From Anastatus disparis (lineage: Eukaryota; Arthropoda; Insecta; Hymenoptera; Eupelmidae): a stretch of DNA of 64,000 nt. The notes below the pieces were generated by a model. That model was not told the DNA's origin, ran no database searches, and saw only the letters and a program-made list of their open reading frames with translations. The stretch covers positions 2,108,001-2,172,000 of the forward strand of contig JAFFSR010000240.1 in assembly GCA_017163975.1 (NCBI GenBank), written 5' to 3'. Below are positions 35,254 to 45,513 of this stretch, piece after piece (the first letter of the stretch is position 1; each line of letters begins with the position of its first letter). Made by a program: the position numbers and the translations under genes.

Positions 35254-35592
35254 ATTCCATGAAAATTTTTTTTTGTAATAAACATGTTAATGGTTTTGCT
35301 ATTTTTGCAAAATCATTTATAAATCTTCAATAATATCCTGCTAGTCTCAAGAATTCTCTAATATTTTTAACTGTTTTCGGAATTGGAAATAATTTTACTG
35401 TTTCGACTTTCTTTGGATCTGCTTTTATCCCATTTTCGCTTATAATATGTCCTAAAAACGTTACTTCTTCCTTCATAAATTCACATTTTTTGGTTCTAGT
35501 TTTAATCCAGCTTCTCTAAGTTTTGATGCTACTAAATTGAATTTAATATTATGTTTTTTTTTGTGATTTTGCAGCTATAATTATGTCATCAA
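35254..35592 (-). pseudogene. pol: RT palm/thumb remnant, frameshifted
   Basis: On the minus strand the text resumes after the MITE with IDDIIIAA (second half of the YxDD box). It continues with fragments recognisable as RT thumb, such as LPKTVKNIREFLRLAGYY-like text spread over more than one frame. No open frame spans it. Confidence 0.55.
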
Positions 35593-35594
35593 TA

Positions 35595-35765
35595 CCCTGG
35601 AAGAAAATTGACCATATTGTAGGCATAATTGCTGGTCAACAAATGTTAAAATGGCACTTATCTAGAAATTCTAGAAATGATTTTTAAAAAATTTCTAGCT
35701 AAGTGTCATTTTAACATGCGTTGACCGACAATCATGCTTAAGATATGGTCAATTTTCTTCCAGGG
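35595..35765. mobile_element. 171-bp MITE inside reverse transcriptase
   Basis: A near-palindromic element: CCCTGGAAGAAAATTGACCA at the left is mirrored by TGGTCAATTTTCTTCCAGGG at the right, with arms continuing inward to a centre near 35680. It is flanked by TA at 35593-35594 and 35766-35767, as in Tc1/mariner-type insertions. It splits the Tyr codon of the RT YIDD active-site box. Non-coding. Confidence 0.85.
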
Positions 35766-36456
35766 TATAGACGTGACATATTTTTTTGTTAATAAGTTCA
35801 CCTAGAGCAGTGTTAGCTACTCTCATAAATGTTCGCGGAGAATTTGTTAAACCAAATGGTAAAACCATGAATTCAAATTTCCCTAATGAATGAACGCTGA
35901 AAGCTGTTTTATGAATATCCGATTCTTTCATAGGTACCCAATGGAAGGCTGGCACCGTATCTACAGTCGTGAAATATTTATTTCCACCTAAGTCATCAAA
36001 AATTTCTGTTATAGATAGTATTAAATATGGGTCAGGTATTATTTTTTCATTTAATTTTCTATAATCTATAACTAATCGCCATCCTTCTTTCCCATCATTA
36101 CCTGGTTTTTTCTTTACTACAAATGCTGGTGCATTATAAGCACTTTTTGATGGTCTCACTAAATTATTTTCAATTAATTTTTTTGTTTCTTCTATAGCGA
36201 TTTCTTTTGATTTATATGGCAATGGAAATTGTTCAACATAAATTGGTTTATTATCTGTTAAATTTATTTCATGGTGTTCTAAATTACATTTTCCAATTCT
36301 TTCTCCTTCTAGCAAAAATATATCTTCATTGTTCAGGATTAAATTTTTTATAATCTGTTTATTTTCTTCGTTTAAGTGATTTAAAATTATTTTATTTAAT
36401 AATTTTCCATTACGATCAAAATTTTCTTCTTGAATATGATTTATGTTTTCATACAC
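35749..36456 (-). pseudogene. pol: reverse transcriptase N-terminal part, gypsy pol
   Basis: 235 codons. Residues 1-90 are a linker with a GKCNLEHHEINL pretext typical of the protease-RT boundary. Then come RPSKSAYNAPAFVVKKK, WRLVIDYRKLNEKI, the motif A region YFTTVDTVPAFHWVPM with its catalytic Asp, and LPFGLTNSPRTFMRV. The frame runs into the MITE after CHVY and stops. Family knowledge places this as the fingers and palm of a Ty3/gypsy RT. Confidence 0.8.
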
Positions 36457-36637
36457 TAAATTTTTCTCAAATTTACTAGATTTTTCTTCTTGTATATCTG
36501 TTATAATATTTATTTCAGTATTTTTTTTTATAAAATATGTAAGAAATTCTTTATCTTTTTCTTCAACATTAAAATTCGTATTTTCTTGAAGTTTTGAAAG
36601 AAATTGTTGATACTCAAAATCTTCATTATTTGATATT

Positions 36638-37016
36638 TTAGAATAATCTGTCTAGCGTGTTATTAATATCTTTTAAAAAATGTTCTATATTTTTATTTTT
36701 GTTTTTAAGAAAATCCGAGGTTGAGTAATTTTCACTGTCCTGTATTTTTGAAGTATAATTTAATATTTGAAATGTATTAGTAGTTATTAAGTCTGTATTT
36801 TCCGTATAAAGTATATAAATTATCAATTTCAGGATATAATTTTTTTACAATTTTAATAAATTCATCAATTGTATTAATTGTAGTATTTTTCACTGCAGAA
36901 GCAATTGCATCTAGTAATTCTTTAACAAATTCTAATTTTTCAATATATTTGTCTACACACGGAAAGAAATTTCGCCTTTGGAAATGTCGATGACTTAAGG
37001 GACGAAGATTTTTCAA
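36638..37016 (-). pseudogene. gag: gag remnant of gypsy-like element
   Basis: Two overlapping minus frames (37016-36777, 36826-36638). The first contains KYIEKLEFVKELLDAIASAV and IDEFIKIVKKLYPEIDNLY, a helical capsid-like text. The second is Asn/Lys/Asp-rich and ends NTLDRLF. No zinc knuckle or protease is seen before the RT frame at 36456. Truncated at both ends. Confidence 0.5.
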
Positions 37017-37455
37017 TACATTCTGTTAAATTGATTTGAATTTATACTTTAAATATGACAACATTCGACTACGGTCTATCCAAGGATAATCGTAAATCAT
37101 GTATTCTAAAATCCACTTGATTCAATCGTATATCGAATGATGATAATTCTAGAAAAGCTTGAAAACTCTTAACACGAGGTCGAGGAAAAATTAACTGGAC
37201 GTCTCAGACGTTGAGATTCTAGATCCGGCTATTCACAGTGTATACATATTCTATTACTCCGAGAGTCGAGTGGCGGCGCTTCAAGAGTCTGTATATGTTT
37301 GTTGCTGTTTCTACTAACGGACGAAATATATATAACAACTTTCTCTAATACATATACTTATTTAACCACTAACATCGGAGTCACTTATTCAAAGGTATTG
37401 CAGGAATCGAGAATCTCGACTCTCGGGGTCTCAGACGCCCAGAACCGAGTTGAAG
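37017..37455 (-). other. leader region upstream of gag, interrupted at 37456
   Basis: Non-coding with a less AT-rich patch around 37200-37450. In the pre-insertion state it would have been contiguous with 56533 onwards, because the TA at 37456 and 56531 brackets a nested transposon. It may be the 5' leader of the gypsy-like element. Confidence 0.45.
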
Positions 37456-37457
37456 TA

Positions 37458-38205
37458 CACTCCCGCTCATACGAAGTTGCCCACCCTAATCAGTCGAGGT
37501 GAGATATAAAAAGTTTTACTGTACCATTGGAAAGCGTATAAACAAATTTTGAAAAAATGGATTTGAAAGGTTTTTTAGAGCTCTTTCAAATGCTGATGGT
37601 TTAATTTAAAAATATCTATTTTTCAACTATATTTATAGAGCTAAATGAAAAAAAAAATTTCAAAAATTTTTTTCCCATGTTTAACACTAGGCCAATTCTA
37701 GCAAAATTATTCTACGTTAACGTTATACTTCTCAAATTGAAGGTTTTTAGCCCTCTGTCAAACGCTGTTTGGTTTTTTATGCTGTGACAAATCGTTAAAA
37801 AGTTATAAAGATTTTTCTGAAAAAATTAGCTTTTTTTCAGCTTGCTATATCTCGTAAGCATTACACCGTGTTAAAAAATGTCCAAGAAAAAAATGTTCGT
37901 TTTTAAGTGAAGAATATGTATATAAAATTTCATAGCTCGCGATAAATATTTTTTTTTTTACATTTGGAATATTTTTCGATTTTTTATTAAAATTTAAAAT
38001 TATAACAGGGTGAAAAGTGTAAAAAAAAATTACCATCGCGAGCTATAAAAGGCTATAGCAGAATAAGCATGGTGAATTTGCCCCCTCCTAAATAGCGTAT
38101 CTGATATGGGTCACTTAAAAGGTTATCAAAAAATATTAAGAAAGCCAAAATTACAGACCCCTAAACCCCATGTAGGAGTTATAAAGCTAAAAAACGTGAT
38201 TTTTC
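37458..38205. repeat. left terminal inverted repeat of DDE/SWIM transposon
   Basis: About 748 bp. It matches the reverse complement of 55906-56530 from the tip to the shared inner landmark AGCTAAAAAACGTGATTTTT. The left arm carries about 130 extra bases (about 37920-38050) between copies of GCGAGCTATAA-like and AGCTCGCGATAA-like sequence, absent on the right. Divergence between the arms is moderate. Confidence 0.85.
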
Positions 38206-39003
38206 GATTTTATTTTTTTACAGCTAGGCTATGCATTCCAGAGACTTGTAAAAAATCATGAAAGTAGGTTTTTCCTTTCTAAAAAATTAAAATTTTTTAC
38301 GAAACTCATAACCTCAAAATTGGCTCCGAAAAACCTCATTAAAATTTTAAATCAGTGTTTTTACATCCCAGATTTCGAGGCACTAAACTCAATATAGGTA
38401 TTTTTTATGTATTTTTTCCTGCTCTTCACGATGCCGTCATTAGTTTACAAAAAAAAAGGTGGCACACCCAATTTTCGGCCAAAAATCGTTTTTTTTTGGC
38501 TTTTTTACGGGGTTTTAAGCTATAATAATGAAATAAATTACTATATTATGGCTCTAAATAACACTTTTTATATATTTTTCTACTTTCTGTTGAGTTCTGA
38601 AATCAGATTGAAGATATTTTCAGCTGAACACGCTATCCTACGCTCAGAAACGGTTTTTTGTGGGGTTATTTAAAGATTTTGTTGTGTGATTTGGCATCTG
38701 AGAGATTTGGAAAGACATATTTTGATAATACATACATGTTCTTTACAACTGTATACTCAGATTTGCAATATTTTAATCCATAAACCATGAAAATTTACCG
38801 AAATCTAATTTTTTTGAGGTTATGTAATAATTTCATTTGATTATATTTCATTTAAATAGCTTAAATAACAAATATTAGTATTTTTTATGACTTTCAATTA
38901 TTTTGTCTTATTAGATTAACGATATTTTCATTTACACGTTGCAGTATTTGCCAAAAACTGATTTTAGTTTAAGTTTATGTACAAATTGTATTGACTTATG
39001 TTA
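38206..39003. other. transposon interior, no gene
   Basis: AT-rich non-coding sequence inside the left TIR. The 88-codon frame at 38407-38673 is Phe/Leu-rich and unconvincing. Confidence 0.45.
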
Positions 39004-39177
39004 GAAGGTCGGATAGGCCGTTTTCGTGATGCTAAAAAAAAGCGTTAGTTATACCCCTCATAAGGCAGGCGGAGCTATAGTTTCCAAATGCGCGCTTAAG
39101 GAGAACAGCGCCACCTTCCTCATAGGGGGTAACTAACCCTTTTTCTGAGCATCACGAAAATGGCCGATCCAACCTAC
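39004..39177. mobile_element. ~174-bp palindromic MITE
   Basis: GAAGGTCGGATAGGCCGTTT at the left end faces a right end that reads AAATGGCCGATCCAACCTAC. The arms extend to AGTTATACCCC / GGGGTAACT and enclose a GC-richer centre. A TA at each side (39002-39003, 39178-39179) may be the target duplication. Confidence 0.75.
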
Positions 39178-39723
39178 TATAGCTAAAGATAAATTATTCT
39201 ATATTCTCTGCTTATGTTATATTTTAAGCCATAATTTTAAAATATATCACTTTTTCATACCAGTGGCATTTGATGTTTCAATGAATTCCACAATCTCCGG
39301 ACTTGTTTAATAGAGTTGCAAAAAAATAATAAAACCAGCATTGCTTTATTTAGAAAATATTAATTTAATTCTCAATTCAATTAATGAGGTATGAAGAAAT
39401 GTTGCTGAAATAAATTGTCGAAAAAGCAAAGTTGATAAAATGATGTCCATATAAAATAGAGTTAAAGCAATATTGAGAGAAAATAAGTTAGCAAAACTAG
39501 TTTCCATATGAGTACACAATTCTGTATAATTATTTATTTTTTTTACTTTAGATATTTAAATATATAATATTTCATAATGAATGATTCATATTCTTTATAT
39601 GTCTTTTCTACCCATGTGCCACCTATTAACACGTCATGTAAGTATTACCCAGTTTGGATACAGCTGAGATTATGAACGACCTTTCTTTCTTACGCCGTCC
39701 TTGAAAATGACGTGATTTCCTTA
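39178..39723. other. transposon interior, no gene
   Basis: AT-rich non-coding; nothing recognised. Confidence 0.45.
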
Positions 39724-39870
39724 GGGTTGAATTCATAAACATTCTTTGAGTATGAGCTGTTACTTGAATTTTTAAAGTTTGGAACTTTACAGATTCCAGA
39801 TTTCAAAACAAGTATATATACTTGAAAATCGTAACTTTATATACTCAAGTGATGCTTGTAAATTCGGACC
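39724..39870. mobile_element. ~147-bp MITE-like element C
   Basis: The left end CTTAGGGTTGAATTCATAAA is imperfectly mirrored by a right end TTGTAAATTCGGACCTAAG, with about 25-bp arms. The terminal sequence resembles that of the MITE at 40096-40284 (GG-YCGAATTTA). Flanks are TTA and TAA rather than identical triplets, so boundaries are uncertain. Confidence 0.5.
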
Positions 39871-39957
39871 TAAGCTAGCTTTGACCCGTATTGTTTGCAT
39901 TAGTGAGTAACTGTTTTAGGATCGAATTAATGGACCCAACTCAAATAACACTTGTTA

Positions 39958-40092
39958 GGGCCTTTGCACGATAAAAGAATAACGCGAGAAAATAGGAATA
40001 AGAGGGAATAAGGTGGACATAAGGGTACTTATGCACCAATTATTCCTCTAATGCTTGTTAGGTCCATGGACATAGACAACTTGCAAAGGCCC
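39958..40092. mobile_element. 135-bp MITE A with TTA duplication
   Basis: Ends GGGCCTTTGCA and TGCAAAGGCCC are perfect inverted repeats of 11 bases. TTA lies on both sides (39955-39957, 40093-40095), the three-base duplication typical of PIF/Harbinger-type insertion. Non-coding interior. Confidence 0.75.
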
Positions 40093-40095
40093 TTA

Positions 40096-40284
40096 GGCTC
40101 GAATTTATAGTCGACACTTAACACTCAGCACTCGGATCTCAACCCTCAGATCTCAAAGTTTTATTGTTCTGTGTTCGTTATAAAGCATGTCTACGTTTAT
40201 AGGGAACACGGAACAATGGAACTTTGAGATCTGAGGGTTGAGATCCGAGTACTGAGTGTTGAGTGTCGACTATAAATTCGAGCC
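40096..40284. mobile_element. 189-bp MITE B with TTA duplication
   Basis: Almost a full hairpin: GGCTCGAATTTATAGTCGAC at the left is exactly mirrored at the right, and the arms run ~80 bases to a loop near 40185. TTA is at 40093-40095 and 40285-40287, so it shares its left TTA with MITE A. PIF/Harbinger-type by target size. Confidence 0.85.
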
Positions 40285-40287
40285 TTA

Positions 40288-40730
40288 CTCATACCTCATT
40301 CTGTCTTTATCTGTCTCATGATGAGAAAAAAATACAGATATAACCATTACTTAAATGTTTTTAAATTCGAATCTTAAAACAGAAAATTTGTAACGGATAG
40401 GATTTTACTGTTAGGATGCCAGATGCTTCAGCGATCCAGGATTCAGGATTTAAGGTTTATTCAAATAAGAAAAATAATAAATTAATTTAACTACAAATAT
40501 ATTCTTAAATAAAATAATAAAATACAAAAGCAAATATAACAGTAGTTATTTGTATTCACGAGTCAGCAGTCTGAAACAAATGAAAAATGACGTTGTTCTT
40601 AGTTTTCCAATAATTAAACTAATATGCGTTTTGAAATAAACTTAAAACCTAACTAGCGGTATTAAATTGAAGATTTCGTGAAAGCGCAAACATAATTCTA
40701 GAAGGTGCAAAAACCCTTAATTGCCTCCCG
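40288..40730. other. transposon interior, no gene
   Basis: AT-rich non-coding DNA between MITE B and the dimeric repeat. Confidence 0.45.
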
Positions 40731-41214
40731 ACCACGAGCGATCCCGTAATACAGAGTGCAATTACTGGTTGCCAAGATAAATTCGTTTTGCAATTACGCG
40801 TAATCACCTGACTACAACCCGAACCTAACTTAGTGCAAGAAGGATGTCTTTAACTGAGACTCTCATACGACCACGAGCAATCCCCTGGACCGCATAATAG
40901 TCGTCGGTTATTCTTATATTACCATATAGTCACGTGCAATCACCTGTACCATATGGCAATACTCCAAGACAGGAAGGACGGAAATCTAGGTTACCTCACG
41001 CATGAGCAATCCCATGTACTATGATGCAACGATAGACTTTTACTGTACCACCTGCTCCGCAATAACGTGCGATCACATGTATTATAAAATAGGTTTAACA
41101 GCTCCCCTAGGAATTGATCTTGGTCGAAATCATATATCACCAAGTGTAATCCCTTAGCGATAAATATCTCGACCTATTGTATTAATTCCCAATAATACTA
41201 CGTGCGATCACATG
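40731..41214 (+). repeat. cryptic dimeric tandem repeat (~135-bp dimer, four copies)
   Basis: Eight copies of a short motif strictly alternate. Type A (CACGAGCRATCCC and variants) has its ATC core at 40741, 40880, 41009 and 41149. Type B (ACGTGCRATCAC(A/C)TG and variants) has its core at 40803, 40939, 41072 and 41207. A-to-B distances are 62, 59, 63 and 58 bases; B-to-A distances are 77, 70 and 77. Sequence between motifs is only weakly conserved. It may be an old satellite or the regulatory 5' region of another element. Confidence 0.7.
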
Positions 41215-41384
41215 AGTATTATCCGGAATGAATACCCGGAAGACCTCGGAGCAGGACTGACTCACTTTGGTTCACGGCGCTGCTTATATACGCCTGGTTC
41301 GCCATATTCCACTATATTCCTCAGGAACAAGCGAACCTATCCCTACTCTATTACTTTAAACGCTTGGTCTAAGGAATTGGACTC

Positions 41385-41387
<3 letters not shown>

Positions 41388-41472
<85 letters not shown>
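41388..41472. repeat. (CT)n(AT)n compound microsatellite
   Basis: About 16 CT units are followed directly by about 26 AT units. The LSLSLS...YIYIYI reading of this stretch (within 41212-41496) is a translation artefact. Confidence 0.95.
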
Positions 41473-41476
<4 letters not shown>

Positions 41477-41816
41477 TACGCATACTCTATGACTAACTAT
41501 ATACAATATGAATGATGCTTAAAGAATACTTATACTCAGTCTCACTTCGGAGTTGATAGTGAACACACGTGTTTGCGTTTTTCTCCGCTTATACGTGTAT
41601 ACCGTGCGTGTTTAATAGCACAGAGAAATTCTAAGGAATTACGGGGCAAAGCCCTACAACTTTTACCATCGGGAGTGGCACATGGGATCTCACACCATGA
41701 CCACCCAACAATTGAACCAAGAAAACCTCCAACAGATTCCAACCTTCACAGTTAAAAACTCAACAACCACAAATTACGCCGAAGCAATGATGAATAAAAG
41801 AGAATAGGGCCTCCTA

Positions 41817-43013
41817 ATGGACTGTGCAGACGAGCTGGATTTAACAGATTATGTGTGTGCAATAGGTGATATAGTTAAACCAATCAACGTGATATGTGCA
41901 TCCAGGATCTCAAATAATCGTGTCTCCATCTATTTATCCGACAACAAACTGATAAAAGATATAACAGAAAAATATGAACATGTAGACATAAAGAACAGGA
42001 AAGTCTCGATCCGACCATTAGTTTCAAGATATCAAAAAATAATTTTTTCAAATGTCCCCTACGACATTCCAAACAGTGCTTTAGAAGAAATTTTAGATAA
42101 TTTAAAAGTTAAACGTAGCTCCACTATTATCACGCTTAAGGCATCAATAAATAAGATCGAATACAAACATGTAAACAGTTTTAGAAGACAAGCTTATGTC
42201 CGCCCCGAAGATATAACACAAATACCATCAATGTTCAGGTTAAACTACAACAATCTAGATTATCATATATATACCAGCACAGAAACATTAAAATGTTTCA
42301 TATGCAAAGGCGAAGGACATCTTGCCAAGAATTGTGAAAAAATAGAAAATCCAATAAAAGAATTACAAAATTTTCTATCTCAAATCAATTCACGCTCAGA
42401 TAATAATCAAGAAACTATTTCAACGATAAATACAGCAAATATACCAACAGACGCAGATGTAAACAATTTACAAGATACAGACAATTCAAATTCCAAAACA
42501 AGAGTCGAGTCAATAGAACAAATTAATCCTAACAAAAGAACACGATCTGAAACCACAAACACGACTGACACACAAAGCAATTTAGATCTAGAACAAATCA
42601 CTGAAGTTAATAAAATTAAAAATCCAAGAAAAATGAGCAAAGCAGAAGAAACAATCCTCAACGAAATTAAAACACCAACAGCTCCGACAAAAAACAAAGA
42701 CACAGAACCGGATGAATTAGATAAAAAGCTAATAAATATAAAAGACTATTTAGACAAAGGGCACACACTTCTTAATTATAACCAATTTAAAAGCTTAATG
42801 GAAAATATTAAAAGTTCCAAAAACCCCAGCGATATCATTCTCAAATACACAAAGGATACTGAGGCCTTCATTAAATTTATCAAAGAAGATGTATACCCAA
42901 ATGTTAGAAATAGGAGCATAAAATGCAGATGCACATCTATACTGAAAACTCTCAATAATCCTAATGAAACCTTCATTACCCCAGAAACTCCAAACAACTC
43001 TGACAGTGAATAA
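41817..43013 (+). CDS. LINE ORF1, zinc-knuckle nucleic-acid-binding protein (398 aa)
   Basis: 398 residues and intact. Residues 1-150 form an RRM-like or ORF1-core fold region with IIFSNVPYDIPNSALEEIL. A CCHC zinc knuckle follows at about 159-173 (CFICKGEGHLAKNCE), then a long Asn/Thr/Lys-rich tail, acidic near the end. Family role: RNA-binding chaperone of the LINE ribonucleoprotein. It ends 29 bases before the first ATG of the endonuclease frame. Confidence 0.8.
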   Translation: MDCADELDLTDYVCAIGDIVKPINVICASRISNNRVSIYLSDNKLIKDITEKYEHVDIKNRKVSIRPLVSRYQKIIFSNVPYDIPNSALEEILDNLKVKRSSTIITLKASINKIEYKHVNSFRRQAYVRPEDITQIPSMFRLNYNNLDYHIYTSTETLKCFICKGEGHLAKNCEKIENPIKELQNFLSQINSRSDNNQETISTINTANIPTDADVNNLQDTDNSNSKTRVESIEQINPNKRTRSETTNTTDTQSNLDLEQITEVNKIKNPRKMSKAEETILNEIKTPTAPTKNKDTEPDELDKKLINIKDYLDKGHTLLNYNQFKSLMENIKSSKNPSDIILKYTKDTEAFIKFIKEDVYPNVRNRSIKCRCTSILKTLNNPNETFITPETPNNSDSE

Positions 43014-43041
43014 GAAATTTATAAATAAACAAACAAACAAA

Positions 43042-43338
43042 ATGTGCAAAATGATACAATGGAACATGAATGGCTTTCATAGCCAATATGAATACTTACA
43101 GAAAATTATACAAGAAGAAAGCGCGGACATAGTCTGTTTACAAGAAACAAACTTAAAAAAAGACCAAAGGATCGTTATGAAAGGCCACTCTAGTTACAAC
43201 AAAAATAGAATTGATTGCAAAAAAGCAAGCGGAGGAGTAGCTATTATAGTAAAAAACCACATATACAACGAAGAAGTTAACCTAAAAACAGATATTGAAG
43301 CTGTAGCAGTTAAAATAGAAGACTTCGATGGTATTTAG
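43042..43338 (+). pseudogene. LINE ORF2 endonuclease, N-terminal part only
   Basis: Starts MCKMIQWNMNGFHSQ and carries ADIVCLQET (the Glu of the apurinic-type endonuclease) and KKASGGVAIIVKNHI. It stops at 43336-43338 after DFDGI. The catalytic GDFN and SDH parts are absent, so about half the nuclease and the RT fingers have been deleted between here and 43400. Confidence 0.8.
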
Positions 43339-43400
43339 AAGACAACAAAATTATAAACAATGTCTAAAGTGGTTCCCGAGAAAACTGCTCAACAACAAAT

Positions 43401-44900
43401 TGTCTCGTACAACTTGAATCTAACATCAATGAAGCATTTAAACAAAATCAACATCTCATCGCAATTTGCTTGGACATGGAAAAGGCATATGACCTAATTT
43501 GGAAGGACAGAATATTAGATATTTTGATAAAACTCAACATCACAGGAAACATATTTTACTACATAAAAAGCTTCCTCAGCAACAGAACAATTAGGGTCAG
43601 AGTGAATAAAATCCTATCTAACACAACTAAGATTGAAAATGGAGTACCACAAGGCTCAGTTTTAAGCGTAACAATTTTTTTACTAGCACTCAACGAAATT
43701 ACTAAGTATATAACAACACCAGTGCACAGCACAATATTTGCAGATGACATAACCTTATTCATCAGTGGAAAAAATATCAAAACTAGCCAACAACTACTTC
43801 AGCATACCCTAAACAATATAGTTGAATTTACGAATAAATCAGGTTTCAAAATTTATGAGACAAAAACCGTAGCCATCGTTTTCGAAAAATACAAAACCTC
43901 ATCAGCCAACCTACAACTCACACTAGAAAATAAAAATATAAAAATAGTAAACAACACTAAAATCCTTGGTCTGATCTTCGATAATAAGTTAAGCTGGAAA
44001 CAACACATAGAGAACCTAAAAAAACAATGTTTAAGAAGAATAAACATCTTAAAAACCCTTTTCGCCAAAAATTGGGGCTCAAATCAACAAATAATATCTA
44101 ATACGTACAAGATATTCATAAAACCTAAACTAGACTATGGATCAGCAGCATATGGTTCCGCAAGTAAGAGTTTATTAAAAAAATTAAATCCAATACTCAA
44201 CAGTAGTATGAGAATAGCTCTTGGTGCCTACCGAACGAGCACTACAACAAGTATACTGAGTGAATGTAACATAATACCGCTCGATCTCAGGCGAAAGATG
44301 ATGACACTAAAATACGCTACCAGACTACTAACTACACCAAATAACCAAGCATGCAATCTAATAAACAAAATAAAAACAATCGATCACAAAATAACTAAAT
44401 ACAAATCAAACCAACCATTTCATCACCGAGTTCATAACTATTTTCAAGAACTAAAATGCCAAATACCGGTAGTTTACATCAGACCGAATAAAACATCACA
44501 ACCTTGGATAGAAGATACCACAAGAGTCATAAATGATGAAGAAAATAGCGACTCTGAAATAAGCAAGACACACCTCAACTACCAAATCATCCACACAACT
44601 GTGCACCGTGAAAAGAACTCAATTGGATCAGCAGCATCTTTACCCACTAATGAGAAAATCCTCCTTAAATTCCCAAAATGGACTAAAACACAAACTGCTC
44701 TGGACATAACGATCATCAAAATATTAGAATCAATAACACAGAACGAAGATAAATATATAATAAAAGTACACCAACCAAGAAGAATTTCAGATACAACAAG
44801 CAATTCATCAATGACAGCAACTAACAGCATTATAACAAACATACTAAACGAGAAAAAAAAACAATATTATACTATACCAAACACAAAATCACTCAAATGA
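43401..44900 (+). pseudogene. LINE ORF2 reverse transcriptase, 5'-deleted
   Basis: From about 43401 in frame with the ATG at 43470: ESNINEAFKQNQHLIAICLD, MEKAYDLIWKDRIL (motif A Asp), GVPQGSVLS (motif B), and FADDITLFI (active-site box, residues about 90-98 from the ATG). Then come the thumb and linker with LGLIFDNKLSWKQHI and SILSECNIIPLDLRR. The 476-codon frame ends SLK. The RNase H expected in this clade is missing before the C-terminal segment. Confidence 0.8.
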
Positions 44901-44907
44901 AGCACAA

Positions 44908-45315
44908 CACATAACCCAAGATGCCAAACAAGCATGCCAGCTGAAATATATCAACCAACAACTAAAATTAAATAAAATAGACTGCTATAGACTAATAGAC
45001 ATCAAAAGCAACAAAAAATGGAACAAGAATTGGAAACTTAACAACAACAATTATGCCTTAAAAAAAATCAAATCAAATGTAAACGACAATAATACAGCAT
45101 TAAAATTCTCAAGAAGAGACCAAGTCGTAATAAGCAGATTACGCATAGGCCACACAAAATTAACACACCAACATATAATCAGTAAAGAAAACAAAGAAAA
45201 ATGTGAAAAGTGCAACCAAGACATCACCATCGAACATCTAATATTATCCTGCCCAAATTACAAAGAAATAAGAAATTCATTGAAATTAAAAGTGTTAAAC
45301 AGTGTACCAAATTAA
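44908..45315 (+). pseudogene. LINE ORF2 C-terminal segment with CCHC module
   Basis: In a different frame from the RT: QDAKQACQLKYINQQ, DIKSNKKWNKNWKL, then SRRDQVVISRLRIGHTKLTH and CEKCNQDITIEHLILSC. This is the text that follows RNase H in I-type and Jockey-type LINEs, including the Cys-Cys-His-Cys pattern. The frame change at about 44895 marks the deletion of RNase H. Confidence 0.75.
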
Positions 45316-45513
45316 TCGAATATTTAGACAAAATTAAAATGAGACATTTATTATAACACCCAAAAAAAAAAAAATATTACAATGTAACAATCAAATTGTA
45401 AACACACAAGTGTAACATGTAATCTGTGATACTGTAACTGTAACAAGTTGCTAATACCCGGAATGGGGGACGCGACTTTAAATAAATAAAAAAAAAAAAA
45501 AAATACTTATACT

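Larger units (their letters stand above)
31494..37016 (-). mobile_element. gypsy-like (Ty3-type) retroelement internal region, gag-pol-env order
   Basis: On the minus strand the order is gag remnant, reverse transcriptase, RNase H, integrase, envelope, which is the Ty3/gypsy (Metaviridae, errantivirus-like) order. The protease is not visible, probably deleted between about 36460 and 36640. The element is dead: pol is in several frames, a MITE splits the RT, the integrase lacks its usual acidic residue, and env is cut by LTR2. A candidate 5' LTR is at 56657-57598, separated from gag by the nested 19-kb DNA transposon. Confidence 0.8.
41537..45501 (+). mobile_element. I-clade-like LINE with 12-bp target duplication, internally deleted
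   Basis: AATACTTATACT occurs exactly at 41525-41536 and 45502-45513, bracketing the element. The 5' end is CAGTCTCACTTCGGAGTTG and the 3' end is an AAATAAATA/poly(A) tail. It holds ORF1 with a zinc knuckle, an endonuclease start, a reverse transcriptase and a C-terminal zinc-binding segment. Two internal deletions remove the endonuclease/RT join and the RNase H region. Clade placement rests on the LRIGHTKLTH text after the missing RNase H. Target-primed retroposition is shown by the duplication and tail. Confidence 0.85.

Noticed and set aside
41212..41496. 94-codon ORF with LSLSLS and YIYIYI runs
   Set aside because: Translation of a CT/AT microsatellite.
42407..43067. Minus-strand hydrophobic ORFs opposite LINE ORF1
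   Set aside because: Reverse reading of an Asn/Lys/Thr-rich coding region gives Leu/Val/Phe-rich text. No start context or domain.
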